A stretch of 64,000 bases of DNA from Acinetobacter schindleri CIP 107287 (GCF_000368625.1 NZ_KB849576.1:700229-764228); one strand, 5' to 3'; numbered from the stretch's first letter, positions 44,512 through 54,077 are shown. The notes: generated from the letters alone by a model not told the origin. Translations and numbers: made by a program.

Positions 44512-44946
44512 ATGTTTAGTTTGCATCCTCAACTTGCTCAAGATACGTTTTTTGTAGGCGACTTTCCTTTATCAACATGTCGTTTGATGAATGATATGCA
44601 ATTTCCGTGGTTAATCCTGATTCCACGTGTGCCGGGCATTACAGAATTATATGAACTTAGCCAGGCCGACCAGGAACAGTTCCTGCGTGAATCAAGCTGG
44701 TTGTCTAGTCAGCTTGCGCGTGTATTCCGTGCAGACAAAATGAATGTGGCTGCATTAGGTAATATGGTTCCACAGCTGCATTTTCATCATGTAGTTCGTT
44801 ACCAGAACGATGTGGCTTGGCCAAAACCAGTGTGGGGAACTCCTGCGGTTCCTTATAGCAGTGAAGTTCTTGCTCATATGCGTCAGACGTTAATGCTGGC
44901 TCTACGTGGTCAGGGAGATATGCCATTCGACTGGCGTATGGATTAA
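44512..44946 (+). CDS. HIT-domain (histidine triad) protein
   Basis: A 144-residue nucleotide-binding protein with the histidine triad in NMVPQLHFHHVVRYQND (H-x-H-H pattern), preceded by PWLILIPRVPGITELYEL. The HIT branch with a PQLHxHH core acts as nucleotide hydrolase or transferase, often on dinucleoside polyphosphates or AMP-lysine; exact substrate unknown. ATG start with a weak ribosome site; 58 bases before the cyclase gene on the same strand, so they may be co-transcribed. Confidence 0.85.
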   Translation: MFSLHPQLAQDTFFVGDFPLSTCRLMNDMQFPWLILIPRVPGITELYELSQADQEQFLRESSWLSSQLARVFRADKMNVAALGNMVPQLHFHHVVRYQNDVAWPKPVWGTPAVPYSSEVLAHMRQTLMLALRGQGDMPFDWRMD

Positions 44947-45004
44947 TCTGATCCCATGCTGCAATCAGGCCTGTAAATTATACAGTGCTGCAAGGAGCAA
45001 CTGA

Positions 45005-46552
45005 GTGCAAATAGACGATTGGGTACATAAAGAGCCGAAACAGTTTGAATATTTCCATCGACTGATGGGATATATCATGCTGTCGCTGGTCATCGTCGTT
45101 TTTCACTATACAGATCCTGATACGCAGTACCAGATTTTTATCCCGTTTTTCTTTCTTGCGATTATACTGGCTCTGCCGAAGCTGTCGCGCTGGCTCATCT
45201 ATCGCTACAACACCAGTATCAAGCGTAATGTCTTCTTTGTGCTCGACATTGCTGTAATTGCAGTCATTCTTTCTGCAATGCATATGAGTCTGGTACTGTC
45301 TTTATTGGGACTGGTCGCATTGTTGTATACTGCAATCAGTAACAAAATTTCATTTTTGACGTTCTCATTGGCAAGCCTGATCGGTATTGCCATTTTTTAT
45401 TTCTGCAATATTTTTATCTTTGGTTTTGGTGAATATTTTCAGCCAACCAGCAATGAGTTGACGGTTTTGGGCTTCCTTTGTCTGGTGACTTATTTTGGTG
45501 TAGGTAATTATTATCAAACCACGCGTGCACGTTTTATGGCGCAGAAAAAGAACCATTATTATGATCAGATGAACCGCTATATGGAATTTGCCAACCAGCT
45601 GAGCCGTTATGCACCCTTGCAGCTGTGGCAATCAATTATGAAAGGTGAGTCTGAAGCCAAGATTGAATATAAACGTAAGAAACTTACCGTATTTTTTTCC
45701 GATATTCAGGGTTTTACGGAACTCTCTGAAACGCTGATTCCAGATGACTTGGCCTTCCTGCTGAATGACTATCTCAGTCACATGACAGAAATCGCCAAGC
45801 ACTATGAAGGCACGGTAGATAAATTCATGGGTGATGCGATCCTGATCTTTTTCGGTGATCCGCATTCTGATGGTGTTGAGCAGGATGCTAAAAACTGTCT
45901 GGATATGGCGATTGCCATGCGTCAGCAGATGAAAATCCTGCGTGAACGCTGGGTGAAAATGGGCTATCCACCGCTACATATCCGTATGGGTATTTCGACG
46001 GGTTATTGCCACGTTGGCAATTATGGCGCTAATCACCGTATGGCTTATACGATTGTGGGACGGGATGCCAACCTGGCAGCACGATTACAATGTGCTGCTG
46101 AAGTAGATGAAATCCTGATTTCTGAAGATACCCATACACTTATCAAGAATGACTATCTTTGTGCAGGAAAAAAACCAGTATTCCTGAAGGGGATTAAAGA
46201 GCCAGTACGTACTTGGCAAGTAATGGAGCGATTTACTTCAGAGAAAATTGATTATCAACGCTGGTTTGACTACGAATATAAAGGTTTCCATCTGTTACTT
46301 AATCTGGATGAAGTACAGAACTACGAATATCCTAAACTGGTCAATGTGCTTGAAAATATGATTAAGCGGATTCAGACCCAGCAGAAGATGACCAATTCAC
46401 AAGGTATTGTAAAGTTAAAACTTGAAGATGAAGTCATTGAACATCTACCAGCGAGTACAGCAGAACCTGTGGTATTAGAAAAAGAGACTGAGAAGCAGGA
46501 ATATGAAATCAGGTCAGATCAATCAGAAAAAAAGACCAGTCGTGCGAGTTAA
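45005..46552 (+). CDS. Membrane-bound class III adenylate/guanylate cyclase
   Basis: The 515-residue protein has six hydrophobic helices in the first 190 residues (LMGYIMLSLVIVVFHY, FIPFFFLAIILALP and others) and a class III catalytic domain at about 225-420. Metal-binding Asp residues are in FFSDIQGFTEL and KFMGDAILIFFGD; base-selecting Lys (DKFMGD) and Thr (AYTIVGRDANLAARL) suggest ATP as substrate. GISTGYCHVGNYG matches the family. The last 70 residues are charged and Glu-rich. The start is GTG, 7 bases after AAGGAG. A. baumannii has a homologous-looking cyclase linked to cAMP-controlled traits; identity with that gene is an inference. Confidence 0.88.
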   Translation: MQIDDWVHKEPKQFEYFHRLMGYIMLSLVIVVFHYTDPDTQYQIFIPFFFLAIILALPKLSRWLIYRYNTSIKRNVFFVLDIAVIAVILSAMHMSLVLSLLGLVALLYTAISNKISFLTFSLASLIGIAIFYFCNIFIFGFGEYFQPTSNELTVLGFLCLVTYFGVGNYYQTTRARFMAQKKNHYYDQMNRYMEFANQLSRYAPLQLWQSIMKGESEAKIEYKRKKLTVFFSDIQGFTELSETLIPDDLAFLLNDYLSHMTEIAKHYEGTVDKFMGDAILIFFGDPHSDGVEQDAKNCLDMAIAMRQQMKILRERWVKMGYPPLHIRMGISTGYCHVGNYGANHRMAYTIVGRDANLAARLQCAAEVDEILISEDTHTLIKNDYLCAGKKPVFLKGIKEPVRTWQVMERFTSEKIDYQRWFDYEYKGFHLLLNLDEVQNYEYPKLVNVLENMIKRIQTQQKMTNSQGIVKLKLEDEVIEHLPASTAEPVVLEKETEKQEYEIRSDQSEKKTSRAS

Positions 46553-46582
46553 GAAAAAACAATCACCATAAAGATCAGATGT

Positions 46583-46612
46583 AAAAAAACCACGCTTGAG
46601 CGTGGTTTTTTT
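46583..46612. terminator. Bidirectional terminator, cyclase / isc operon end
   Basis: AAAAAAACCACGC-TTGA-GCGTGGTTTTTTT between convergent genes. Confidence 0.93.
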
Positions 46613-46623
46613 ATGAAAATCAC

Positions 46624-46962
46624 TTAGTGATTTTCTGAAGCGTGGTTGATGGTGTATTTGGGAATTTCAACTTCCAGATCTTCGTCCACCACTTTGACCT
46701 GACAAGACAAACGTGAATCAGGCTCAAGGCCCCATGCACGGTCTAACAGATCTGCTTCAACATCATTCATTTCTTCCAGGCTGTCAAAGCCACGACGTAC
46801 AATCACGTGACATGTGGTACATGCACATGACATATCGCAAGCATGTTCAATCTTGATCCCGTTATTTAGCAGGCTTTCACATAAATTGGCATCTTGTTCA
46901 ACTTCAAACTCAGCACCTTCAGGGCAAATTTGCGCATGTGGAAGAACTTTAATACGTGGCAT
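46624..46962 (-). CDS. fdx: ISC-system [2Fe-2S] ferredoxin
   Basis: Electron donor in Fe-S cluster assembly. The 112-residue protein has the adrenodoxin-type cluster ligands: Cys in HACDMSCACTTCHVI (three ligands, C-x5-C-x2-C) and the fourth Cys in DSRLSCQVKV. GLEPDSRLSCQV and LEVEIPKYTIN are typical of IscFdx. It is the last gene of the isc operon, 15 bases after hscA. Confidence 0.96.
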   Translation of the reverse strand: MPRIKVLPHAQICPEGAEFEVEQDANLCESLLNNGIKIEHACDMSCACTTCHVIVRRGFDSLEEMNDVEADLLDRAWGLEPDSRLSCQVKVVDEDLEVEIPKYTINHASENH

Positions 46963-46977
46963 AGTCTTTACCTTAAA

Positions 46978-48837
46978 TTAGTTTGAGTTTGACCAGTCGT
47001 CGAGTTTAGTACCTTTCAGTGCTGCATCGATATGCTGGTTCATACGAGCAGCTGCAAATGCATCACTATGTATTTTAAGCTGTTCTACGGCAGATTCAAT
47101 CGCTTTGATATCTGTACCTTGCAGCTCTTGTTCAAGCTTGGCTTGAGCAGCTTGCAGATCAGTAAGCTGCTGTTCACTTAACAACGCCGCATCCATTTTC
47201 AGGGCCTGAGTAAGTGCTTCAAGTTCACGTTGTGCTTCAACTTTAGTTTCCTGAAGATGACGCAGGTTTTTGTCTTCTTCAGCAAATTTATAACCTTCAA
47301 GCAGTAAACGCTCTGTATCTTCGCTCGATAAACCATAAGATGGCTTGATATCGATCTGTGCTTTCACGCCAGACGTGGTTTCTTGCGCAGCTACGGTTAA
47401 TAGACCATCAGCATCCACCTGGAAAGTCACTTCAATACGTGCCTGACCTGCAGTCATTGGGGGAATACCGTGCAGTACGAAGCGACCCAAGCTACGGCAA
47501 TGCTCCACCAGATCACGTTCACCCTGAACTACATGGATCAACATCGCGGTCTGACCATCTTGATAGGTGGTGAATTCTTGACGGCGTGCCACAGGAATCG
47601 CGGTATTACGTGAAATTAGACGCTCTACCAGACCACCCATGGTTTCAAGACCTAGAGACAATGGTGTTACGTCTAATAACAATGAACCGTCGGTTGAATT
47701 ACCAATCAATTGGTTCGCAGTAATCGAGGCACCAATTGCAACTACTTCATCCGGATTGATGGTACATAGAGGTTCTTGATTGAACACTTCACGCACTGCT
47801 TTCTGAACGGCATAGGAGCGGGTAGAACCACCTACCAGAACAACATTTTGAATATCATCCAGTTCCAGTTTGGCATCACGCATTACACGTTTACAAACGC
47901 TAATCGTTTTATCCAGTGCAATTTTAATGATTTCTTCAAACGTTGGACGATCTAATGTTAAGACATGATCCAGCAGTTTTAATTCTACAGACTCTGCATC
48001 AGAAAGCGCTTCTTTGGCTTTACGCGCAGCTGTAATGAAATGTGCATATTCAGCATCATTGAGGGTTTCAATATTCAGCTGTTTCTTGGCCCATTTTAGA
48101 ATCAGACGATCCAGGTCATCACCACCCAGAGCAGTATGGCCACCAGTCGCTAATACTTCGAATACGCCTTGCGAGAAACGCAGGATAGATACGTCAAAAG
48201 TACCACCACCTAGGTCATAGATCACATAGTTGCGATCTGTGCTTAGATTTGATTCTTGATCTAAACCATAAGCAACCGCTGCTGCAGTCGGTTCATTTAA
48301 CAAGCGTAAAACATTTAAGCCAGCAAGCTGTGCTGCGTCACGTGTTGCTTGACGCTGTGCTTCATCAAAATATGCAGGAACTGTAATAACAGCGCCATTA
48401 ATCTCATTTTTCAAGCTTGCTTCTGCACGGTCTTTCAGCTGTTTTAAGATTTGTGCTGAAATTTCGACGGGTGTTTTACGACCTTGAGCTGTTTCAAACG
48501 CTGGCATTTCATTCGCTTCACCCACTAAGGTATACGGGTGCTGGAATTTAATATCCGCTTGAGAACGACCCATGAAACGCTTTACAGAAACGATGGTATT
48601 TTTTGGGTCGGTCATTATGAATGGTGCAGCTTCATAGCCGTACTGAGTGCTTTGCTCTGCATAATGAACGATAGAAGGAAGTAACACACGTCCTTGTTCA
48701 TCATTAAGTACTTTGGCTTTACCTGAAAGAACCGTGGCGACCAAAGAATGGGTGGTGCCTAAATCGATACCAATCACAATGCGGTGTTCATGCGGTGCAC
48801 TTGATTGACCTGGTTCTGCAATCTGCAAGAGAGCCAT
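46978..48837 (-). CDS. hscA: Fe-S assembly chaperone HscA (Hsp70 type)
   Basis: HscA is the specialised Hsp70 that drives cluster release from IscU in an ATP-dependent way. The 619-residue protein has the Hsp70 signatures [30 protein letters not shown] and [17 protein letters not shown], and a substrate domain starting at [17 protein letters not shown]. The N-terminal lead and length fit HscA rather than DnaK (638), as does its position between hscB and fdx. Confidence 0.97.
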   Translation of the reverse strand: MALLQIAEPGQSSAPHEHRIVIGIDLGTTHSLVATVLSGKAKVLNDEQGRVLLPSIVHYAEQSTQYGYEAAPFIMTDPKNTIVSVKRFMGRSQADIKFQHPYTLVGEANEMPAFETAQGRKTPVEISAQILKQLKDRAEASLKNEINGAVITVPAYFDEAQRQATRDAAQLAGLNVLRLLNEPTAAAVAYGLDQESNLSTDRNYVIYDLGGGTFDVSILRFSQGVFEVLATGGHTALGGDDLDRLILKWAKKQLNIETLNDAEYAHFITAARKAKEALSDAESVELKLLDHVLTLDRPTFEEIIKIALDKTISVCKRVMRDAKLELDDIQNVVLVGGSTRSYAVQKAVREVFNQEPLCTINPDEVVAIGASITANQLIGNSTDGSLLLDVTPLSLGLETMGGLVERLISRNTAIPVARRQEFTTYQDGQTAMLIHVVQGERDLVEHCRSLGRFVLHGIPPMTAGQARIEVTFQVDADGLLTVAAQETTSGVKAQIDIKPSYGLSSEDTERLLLEGYKFAEEDKNLRHLQETKVEAQRELEALTQALKMDAALLSEQQLTDLQAAQAKLEQELQGTDIKAIESAVEQLKIHSDAFAAARMNQHIDAALKGTKLDDWSNSN

Positions 48838-48877
48838 AGTGTTACATCCTTTGCACGTTAAATATTAAAGAGAGAAA

Positions 48878-49393
48878 TTAAAAATCGTCATCGAGGTCAA
48901 AGCTGTCGTCATCGAGGAAGCGGTCTTCCGCTTTATCAATATCGGCCATGACTTTGACAAAGAAGCGCAGTTTACGCACAGTATCGCGAGCCTCAGCCCA
49001 GTCTTCCTCTTCATAATCTATTTTGAATTCACGCACCAGACCATCAATCCACTGTTGAACTTCAACTTTTAGGGAAGATAAATCTTCTGCTGAAGCTGCA
49101 TCATCAAGCTGCTCACGAATTTCAAGCGCATCTTGCAGGAACTCAAAATCACTGATGGACTGATCCAAATGATAATCCTGTTTTTTCAATGAAAGTAAGT
49201 AAGCAGCGCGACTATCCACAGCCGACAACACCTTATATGCCTGATTGATTTCACTTGATTTGATCAGGGCCTGGTCTTTGTCTGCAGCTTTATCTGGGTG
49301 ATATTGTTGCTGTAACTTTAAAAATTCAGCTTTTAAAGCAGCTGAATCAATATCAAGTGCGACAGGGAGGTTGAACAACTCAAAATGATTCAT
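48878..49393 (-). CDS. hscB: Fe-S assembly co-chaperone HscB
   Basis: HscB brings IscU to HscA. The 171-residue protein has an N-terminal J domain (NHFELFNLPVALDIDSAALK) with the HPD motif in QQYHPDKAADK, and a C-terminal three-helix IscU-binding domain (DFEFLQDALEIREQLDDA). The acidic tail (DDDSFDLDDDF) is notable. It is followed by hscA after 40 bases and preceded by a hairpin that separates it from iscA. Confidence 0.95.
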   Translation of the reverse strand: MNHFELFNLPVALDIDSAALKAEFLKLQQQYHPDKAADKDQALIKSSEINQAYKVLSAVDSRAAYLLSLKKQDYHLDQSISDFEFLQDALEIREQLDDAASAEDLSSLKVEVQQWIDGLVREFKIDYEEEDWAEARDTVRKLRFFVKVMADIDKAEDRFLDDDSFDLDDDF

Positions 49394-49465
49394 GGGAGAT
49401 TGGATCCACGATTAATATGCAAATTAACTGCAATGTACAGCTAAAAACTACTGCCTAAATGCAAT

Positions 49466-49492
49466 TAAAACAGTGTAGATGACACTGTTTTA
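49466..49492 (-). terminator. Hairpin inside the isc operon, iscA-hscB gap
   Basis: TAAAACAGTGT pairs with ACACTGTTTTA around AGATG; on the minus strand the tail is AATTGC. It looks like an intrinsic attenuator or an mRNA end-stabiliser rather than a full stop, because hscB follows with no obvious strong promoter. Confidence 0.6.
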
Positions 49493-49528
49493 ATGCTGCA
49501 AGGATAAATGTACGCTAATGATTAAGCC

Positions 49529-49849
49529 TTATATAGTGAAGGATTCACCGCAGCCACATTCACCTTTTTTGTTCGGGTTGTTAAATTCGAAGCCTTCGTT
49601 CAGACCATTTTTTACGTAGTCCATCTCCATACCTTCGAGATAAACCAGGCTTTTCGGGTCAACGAAAACTTTAACACCAAACTGTTCAAATACTTCATCA
49701 TGTGTATCAGCGTCATCGACGAATTCAAGCACATAAGCCAGACCAGAACAGCCTGAAGTTTTCACACCAACGCGAATGCCTTCACCCTTACCACGATTTT
49801 TCAGGTAATTGCTGATATGAGTTGCAGCATTTTCAGTTAAATGGATCAT
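49529..49849 (-). CDS. iscA: A-type Fe-S carrier IscA
   Basis: IscA carries Fe-S clusters from the scaffold to target proteins. The 106-residue protein has the three A-type Cys ligands: [17 protein letters not shown] and GECGCGESF near the end (C-x-C). Length 106-107 is standard. It follows iscU by 41 bases. Confidence 0.96.
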   Translation of the reverse strand: MIHLTENAATHISNYLKNRGKGEGIRVGVKTSGCSGLAYVLEFVDDADTHDEVFEQFGVKVFVDPKSLVYLEGMEMDYVKNGLNEGFEFNNPNKKGECGCGESFTI

Positions 49850-49890
49850 GAAAACTCCGTTAATCTTTCTTCAAAAATACACGTCAGCAA

Positions 49891-50277
49891 TTAAGCTTTC
49901 ACTTTTTTGCTACGATAATCTTCTACAGCAGCTTTAATGGCATCTTCAGCAAGTACAGAACAGTGTACTTTTACTGGAGGAAGAGCAAGTTCAGTTGCAA
50001 TATCAATATTCTTGATCGCTTGAGCTTCGTCCAGAGTTTTGCCTTTTAGCCACTCGGTTACCAGTGAGCTAGATGCAATTGCTGAACCACAGCCGTAAGT
50101 TTTAAAACGTGCTTCTTCGATTACACCTTCATCATTCACTTGAATCTGAAGACGCATCACGTCGCCACATGCTGGTGCACCCACCATGCCTGTACCTACG
50201 TTTTCTGCATTTTTGTCTAAAACACCAACGTTACGTGGGTTTTCGTAATGGTCAATTACTTTTTCGCTATAAGCCAT
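49891..50277 (-). CDS. iscU: Fe-S scaffold protein IscU
   Basis: IscU is the scaffold on which [2Fe-2S] clusters are assembled from IscS sulfur. The 128-residue protein shows AYSEKVIDHYENPRNVG, the three Cys ligands in VGAPACGDVMRLQI, KTYGCGSAIASSS and LPPVKVHCSVLAEDA, and the HscA-binding LPPVK motif. It is separated from iscS by 103 bases containing a hairpin. Confidence 0.97.
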   Translation of the reverse strand: MAYSEKVIDHYENPRNVGVLDKNAENVGTGMVGAPACGDVMRLQIQVNDEGVIEEARFKTYGCGSAIASSSLVTEWLKGKTLDEAQAIKNIDIATELALPPVKVHCSVLAEDAIKAAVEDYRSKKVKA

Positions 50278-50343
50278 GTTGCTTCTCCAAACCTCGGGGT
50301 CAGCCTAATATTAAATATGGGGATTAAAAAACTTTTATCAATG

Positions 50344-50369
50344 AGATAACAACATAAATGCTGTTATCT
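50344..50369 (-). promoter_or_regulatory. Hairpin in the iscS-iscU gap
   Basis: On the minus strand AGATAACA-GCAT pairs with ATGT-TGTTATCT (one G-U pair) around a very small loop. No T-run follows. It is placed where mRNA processing could separate the iscRS and iscUA parts. Confidence 0.55.
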
Positions 50370-50380
50370 TCGATACAAGA

Positions 50381-51598
50381 TTAGTGTTCAGCCCATTCAA
50401 CTGTAGAAAGGTCGATACCTTCTTTGTACATATCCCAAAGCGGAGAAAGTTCACGTAACTTCTCAACAGCAGCTTTAGTGACTTCAAGTACATGATCAAT
50501 ATCTTCTTCAGTGGTGTATTTACCAAAGCTAAAGCGGATTGAGCTGTGTGCAAGTTCGTCTGATAGGCCCAATGCACGTAGAACATAAGACGGTTCTAGT
50601 GTTGCAGAGGTACATGCTGAACCTGAAGATACTGCTGCATCTTTCAGAGCCATCATTAGTGATTCACCTTCAACAAAGTTGAAGCTCACGTTCAGGTAGT
50701 TCGCAACGTTATAAGTTTCGTGGCCATTCAGGAATACCTGTTCAAGGTCACGTAAACCATTCCAAAGTTTGTCACGAAGTACACGTAAACGCGCTTGTTC
50801 AGAATGCAAGTTTTTACCTGCAAGTTCAAATGCTTCACCCATACCTACGATCTGGTGAGTCGCAAGCGTACCAGAACGCATGCCACGTTCGTGACCGCCA
50901 CCATGCATTTGTGCTTTCAGGCGTACACGTGGGCTACGACGTACAAAAAGGGCACCGATACCTTTAGGACCATAGATTTTGTGTGCAGAGAAACTCATCA
51001 AGTCGACTTTCAGTTGAGAAAGATCGATTTCAACTTTACCTGCAGCCTGGGCAGCATCTACGTGGAAGAAAATTTTCTTGGCACGAGTGATTTCACCAAT
51101 TGCAGCAACATCCGTTACGGTACCAATTTCGTTGTTTACCATCATCAGGGAAACAAGAATGGTATCTGGACGAATTGCAGCTTCAACCATGTCTGGTGTA
51201 ATCAAACCAGTTTTTGGTTGTGGTTCCAGATAAGTAATTTCAAAGCCTTCAGACTCTAACTCACGGCATGTATCCAAAATTGCTTTATGTTCAATTTTAG
51301 ACGTAATAATGTGTTTACCTTTAGATGCATAGAACTGAGCTACACCTTTTAGGGCAAGGTTGTCAGATTCAGTCGCACCAGAAGTCCATACGATTTCACG
51401 TGGGTCAGCTTTGATAAGGTTAGCTACCTGTTCACGTGCGTATTCAACTTTTTCTTCCGCTTGCCAGCCGTATGCATGTGAACGAGATGCAGCATTACCG
51501 AAGGTACCTTCGAAAGTTAAGCATTCCATCATGCGTTCTGCAACTTGAGGGTCTACAGGAGTGGTTGCTGCATAGTCAAGATAAATCGGACGTTTCAT
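50381..51598 (-). CDS. iscS: Cysteine desulfurase IscS
   Basis: IscS is the pyridoxal-phosphate enzyme that takes sulfur from cysteine for Fe-S clusters and tRNA thiolation. From the ATG at 51598 ([21 protein letters not shown]) the protein is 405 residues (E. coli 404). The PLP Lys is in [13 protein letters not shown] and the active Cys in [37 protein letters not shown] is also typical. It starts one base after the iscR stop. A longer in-frame extension lies inside iscR and is not real. Confidence 0.97.
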   Translation of the reverse strand: MKRPIYLDYAATTPVDPQVAERMMECLTFEGTFGNAASRSHAYGWQAEEKVEYAREQVANLIKADPREIVWTSGATESDNLALKGVAQFYASKGKHIITSKIEHKAILDTCRELESEGFEITYLEPQPKTGLITPDMVEAAIRPDTILVSLMMVNNEIGTVTDVAAIGEITRAKKIFFHVDAAQAAGKVEIDLSQLKVDLMSFSAHKIYGPKGIGALFVRRSPRVRLKAQMHGGGHERGMRSGTLATHQIVGMGEAFELAGKNLHSEQARLRVLRDKLWNGLRDLEQVFLNGHETYNVANYLNVSFNFVEGESLMMALKDAAVSSGSACTSATLEPSYVLRALGLSDELAHSSIRFSFGKYTTEEDIDHVLEVTKAAVEKLRELSPLWDMYKEGIDLSTVEWAEH

Positions 51599-51599
51599 G

Positions 51600-52073
51600 T
51601 CAAATACCTGTAACCGATAAAAGAGCTGAATCAAAAGATGCTGAATTTTGGCGAAGTGAAACGGTTTGAACGTTGTCACGTGCTACGAGGTCAGCAAGCG
51701 AGATTTTTGCGAGATAATCGGCAATGTGGTGGGAGAGTTCCTGCCATAAATCGTGAGTCAAGCACATCGCACCATTCTGGCAATTGCCTTTATGGTCGCA
51801 GCGAGTGGCATCAACAGTTTCGTTTACAGCTTCAATGATTTCTAACACAGTGATGTCTTGAGCATTACGCGCCAGATGATAACCACCATTGGCACCACGG
51901 ACACTTGAAACTAAGCCATGACGTTTTAGTTTCGCAAATAACTGCTCAAGATAGGCAACGGAAATAGTTTGACGAGCTGCAATTTCAGCAAGCGTGATCG
52001 TTTGTTCAGTTGGCTGCAAAGCTAGATCAAGAAGAGCAGTCACTGCGTAGCGACCGCGAGTGGTTAAGCGCAT
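51600..52073 (-). CDS. iscR: Fe-S cluster-sensing regulator IscR
   Basis: IscR carries a [2Fe-2S] cluster and in that form represses the isc promoter. The 157-residue Rrf2-family protein starts at 52073 ([20 protein letters not shown]), with winged helix [33 protein letters not shown] and the three cluster Cys in [14 protein letters not shown] (C-x5-C-x5-C). The upstream frame adds four residues (MYRI) without similarity. An IscR type-1 site overlaps its own promoter, so feedback is expected. Confidence 0.96.
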   Translation of the reverse strand: MRLTTRGRYAVTALLDLALQPTEQTITLAEIAARQTISVAYLEQLFAKLKRHGLVSSVRGANGGYHLARNAQDITVLEIIEAVNETVDATRCDHKGNCQNGAMCLTHDLWQELSHHIADYLAKISLADLVARDNVQTVSLRQNSASFDSALLSVTGI

Positions 52074-52106
52074 GATTCGATACACATGGTTAGACTAGAT
52101 GTGTCG

Positions 52107-52139
52107 ATTTTAAGAATCCTGACTAAAATAGTCAAGTTT
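52107..52139 (-). promoter_or_regulatory. isc promoter with overlapping IscR type-1 operator
   Basis: On the minus strand -35 TTGACT (52135-52130) and -10 TAAAAT (52112-52107), spacer 17. A 25-base near-palindrome at 52115-52139 centred on GACT-ATTTT-AGTC matches the type-1 IscR consensus at almost every defined position, and covers the -35 and spacer, as in E. coli. A leader of about 30 bases remains before the ATG. Confidence 0.85.
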
Positions 52140-52188
52140 TTTTATTATGCAAAATGAAACGTTAAATCGTACCAAAAAGAAGGCTTTA

Positions 52189-52833
52189 TTAAGCAAGCCA
52201 ATTATATACTAATAACGTAATTAAACCTACGGTAATAAGACCAAAGATTATATTAATTTGCTTCTGACGACGTTGCATGCGTCGAATCCGGTTTTCATAC
52301 TGCTTAACTTCCACTTGCAGGGTATTAATTTTAGAACGTTGCTGGTCAATTTTATCTAGAAGTGGGGCCAGACGATTACGTGAAGTAACGACTTCAGACT
52401 CGTCTCTTGGTTCATACAGCCACTGTTTCCAGTCAGCAAGCAGTTTCGGCAGGGCAAACAGGGTCAGCAGATCACGGAATTCGTCTTTCAGGATCTGATT
52501 GCCATCAATACGCATAGCCTTAATGCTGCGACGATTGCCAAAAATAAAGATTTTGATCAGATCGGACAGATTAGTACGCACATCAAGGTCAATGATTTTA
52601 TTTGGCGCTTTATGGTCAAATAGCAGACCCTTATCGGTAAACTGCACATAAAAGTCGAAATAAGGAATATAACTATTAATCTTAATAGCAATATTTTCAT
52701 CAATAAACTTTTTAGCTTGTAATGCAACAACGCGATCATGTTTTAGAATAAAAGTGAAAATCGTTTCTAAAACAATTAAAGTCATTGTCAGCAATAAGTG
52801 CGGCTGCTTTTGACTTTGCTGCGATTCGCTCAT
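52189..52833 (-). CDS. Unknown protein with N-terminal hydrophobic helix, coiled coil and C-terminal membrane anchor
   Basis: A 214-residue protein from the ATG at 52833 (MSESQQSQKQPHLLLTMT). I do not recognise the family with certainty. Residues about 10-30 are hydrophobic (LLLTMTLIVLETIFTFIL). The middle (VQFTDKGLLFDHKAPNKIIDLDVRTNLSDLIKIF, then GNQILKDEFRDLLTLFALPKLL) loosely resembles the SCP2/UbiJ layout, a weak guess. A coiled coil (LLDKIDQQRSKINTLQVEVKQYENRIRRM) is followed by a C-terminal membrane helix (INIIFGLITVGLITLLVYNWLA). It is divergent from the phasin gene. Confidence 0.75.
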   Translation of the reverse strand: MSESQQSQKQPHLLLTMTLIVLETIFTFILKHDRVVALQAKKFIDENIAIKINSYIPYFDFYVQFTDKGLLFDHKAPNKIIDLDVRTNLSDLIKIFIFGNRRSIKAMRIDGNQILKDEFRDLLTLFALPKLLADWKQWLYEPRDESEVVTSRNRLAPLLDKIDQQRSKINTLQVEVKQYENRIRRMQRRQKQINIIFGLITVGLITLLVYNWLA

Positions 52834-53036
52834 AGATACAACCAATCCTTTCCTGAAAAATTTGAAATATAAAGCATCCTGCCTAATTGATATTTCAGGG
52901 ATTAAACTTAAAACATGAAATAAATTGCTTTGTAGAACAGTTTAGCAAAACTGGCAAGTATTAAATTTGCTAATATGCTGTAATTTTGTAGATTTCTATA
53001 TAAAATTTGCATAGAAAATAATCAGGAGGCGTGCAC

Positions 53037-53516
53037 ATGGACAAATCTGAAGCGGCACAGGATGCAATTCCGGAAACAGAACAAAAAACATCAAAAGCTA
53101 AGTCGAGATCAGGATCAGAGCGTAAGTCGGTCCTCGACTTTCGAAAATATACCAAACAAATCTGGCTGGCTGGACTGGGTGCATTCTCTCGTGCCGAAGA
53201 AGAAGGCAATAAATTATTCGACTCTTTGGTCAAGGTGGGAGAAGAGCTTGAATCCAAAACGACTGACATTGCCGACCAAACTGTCGAAAAAGTCTCAGAA
53301 AAGGCCAAAGAGTCTGTCACAGATACCAAAGATAAAGTTGAAAAATTAATTGATCACTCTGTTCATCATTCCTTGAATCGTATAGGATTAGTGACGCTGA
53401 AGGACGTACAGCATCTAGAAAAACTGATCCTGCAGCTGCATGCTAAAGTCGATCAGTTGATGGAAGAACAGGGGAAAATACAGGATGAATTGTCTAAAAA
53501 ATCACAACGAAAGTGA
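53037..53516 (+). CDS. Phasin-family (polyhydroxyalkanoate granule-type) protein
   Basis: A 159-residue protein with the phasin core KYTKQIWLAGLGAFSRAEEEGNKLFDSLVKVGEELE, followed by amphipathic helices rich in Lys, Glu, Ser, Thr (SEKAKESVTDTKDKVEKL) and a C-terminal coiled coil (KLILQLHAKVDQLMEEQGKIQDEL). Phasins coat polyhydroxyalkanoate granules; no synthase gene is in the window, so a more general stress or membrane role is possible. AGGAGG lies 7 bases before the ATG, a very strong site, suggesting high expression. Confidence 0.85.
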   Translation: MDKSEAAQDAIPETEQKTSKAKSRSGSERKSVLDFRKYTKQIWLAGLGAFSRAEEEGNKLFDSLVKVGEELESKTTDIADQTVEKVSEKAKESVTDTKDKVEKLIDHSVHHSLNRIGLVTLKDVQHLEKLILQLHAKVDQLMEEQGKIQDELSKKSQRK

Positions 53517-53673
53517 CTTTATTCATTATTCAATGTTTTTTTCGCTTATTTTTTAAAAAAAAAGAGGTCGAAGAGTATTGCGTTTAGCCCTAAACCATTG
53601 TTATAAAGTCGCTATGGCAATTTAAACAAATTCTTGGACCTTAAATAAACGATATTAAGAGGACGTAATTTTC

Positions 53674-53946
53674 ATGAATAAATCAGAATTAATTGATGCA
53701 ATTGCAGAGAAAGGGGGATTATCTAAGGCTGACGCTGGTAAGGCTTTAGATGCTACAATTGCTTCTGTTACTGAAGCGCTAAAATCAGGTGATACAGTTA
53801 CTCTCGTTGGTTTTGGTACTTTCGGCGTTAAAGAACGCGCTGCACGTACTGGCCGTAACCCACAAACTGGTGCTACGCTAGAAATCAAAGCAAGCAAAGT
53901 ACCTAGCTTCAAAGCTGGTAAAGGCTTGAAAGACGCTGTAGCTTAA
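53674..53946 (+). CDS. hupB: DNA-binding protein HU
   Basis: Small nucleoid protein that bends DNA as a dimer. The 90-residue sequence [20 protein letters not shown] and the arm motif [21 protein letters not shown] are HU-type (HU-beta); [13 protein letters not shown] at the end is typical. It lies just upstream of ppiD, as in many gammaproteobacteria (hupB-ppiD), but a strong terminator separates them. Confidence 0.97.
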   Translation: MNKSELIDAIAEKGGLSKADAGKALDATIASVTEALKSGDTVTLVGFGTFGVKERAARTGRNPQTGATLEIKASKVPSFKAGKGLKDAVA

Positions 53947-53961
53947 TCGCCAACAGCAACC

Positions 53962-53989
53962 AAACGCGCCTCACTAGGCGCGTTTTTTT
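53962..53989 (+). terminator. Terminator of hupB
   Basis: AACGCGCC-TCACTA-GGCGCGTT followed by TTTTT. Confidence 0.93.
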
Positions 53990-54077
53990 ATTGATTAATT
54001 AAATAGTCAGGATTAACACATTCATTCAGTGGGTTTTTTCGGGTAAAATCCCATGCAAATAAAATATTGGAATACTT

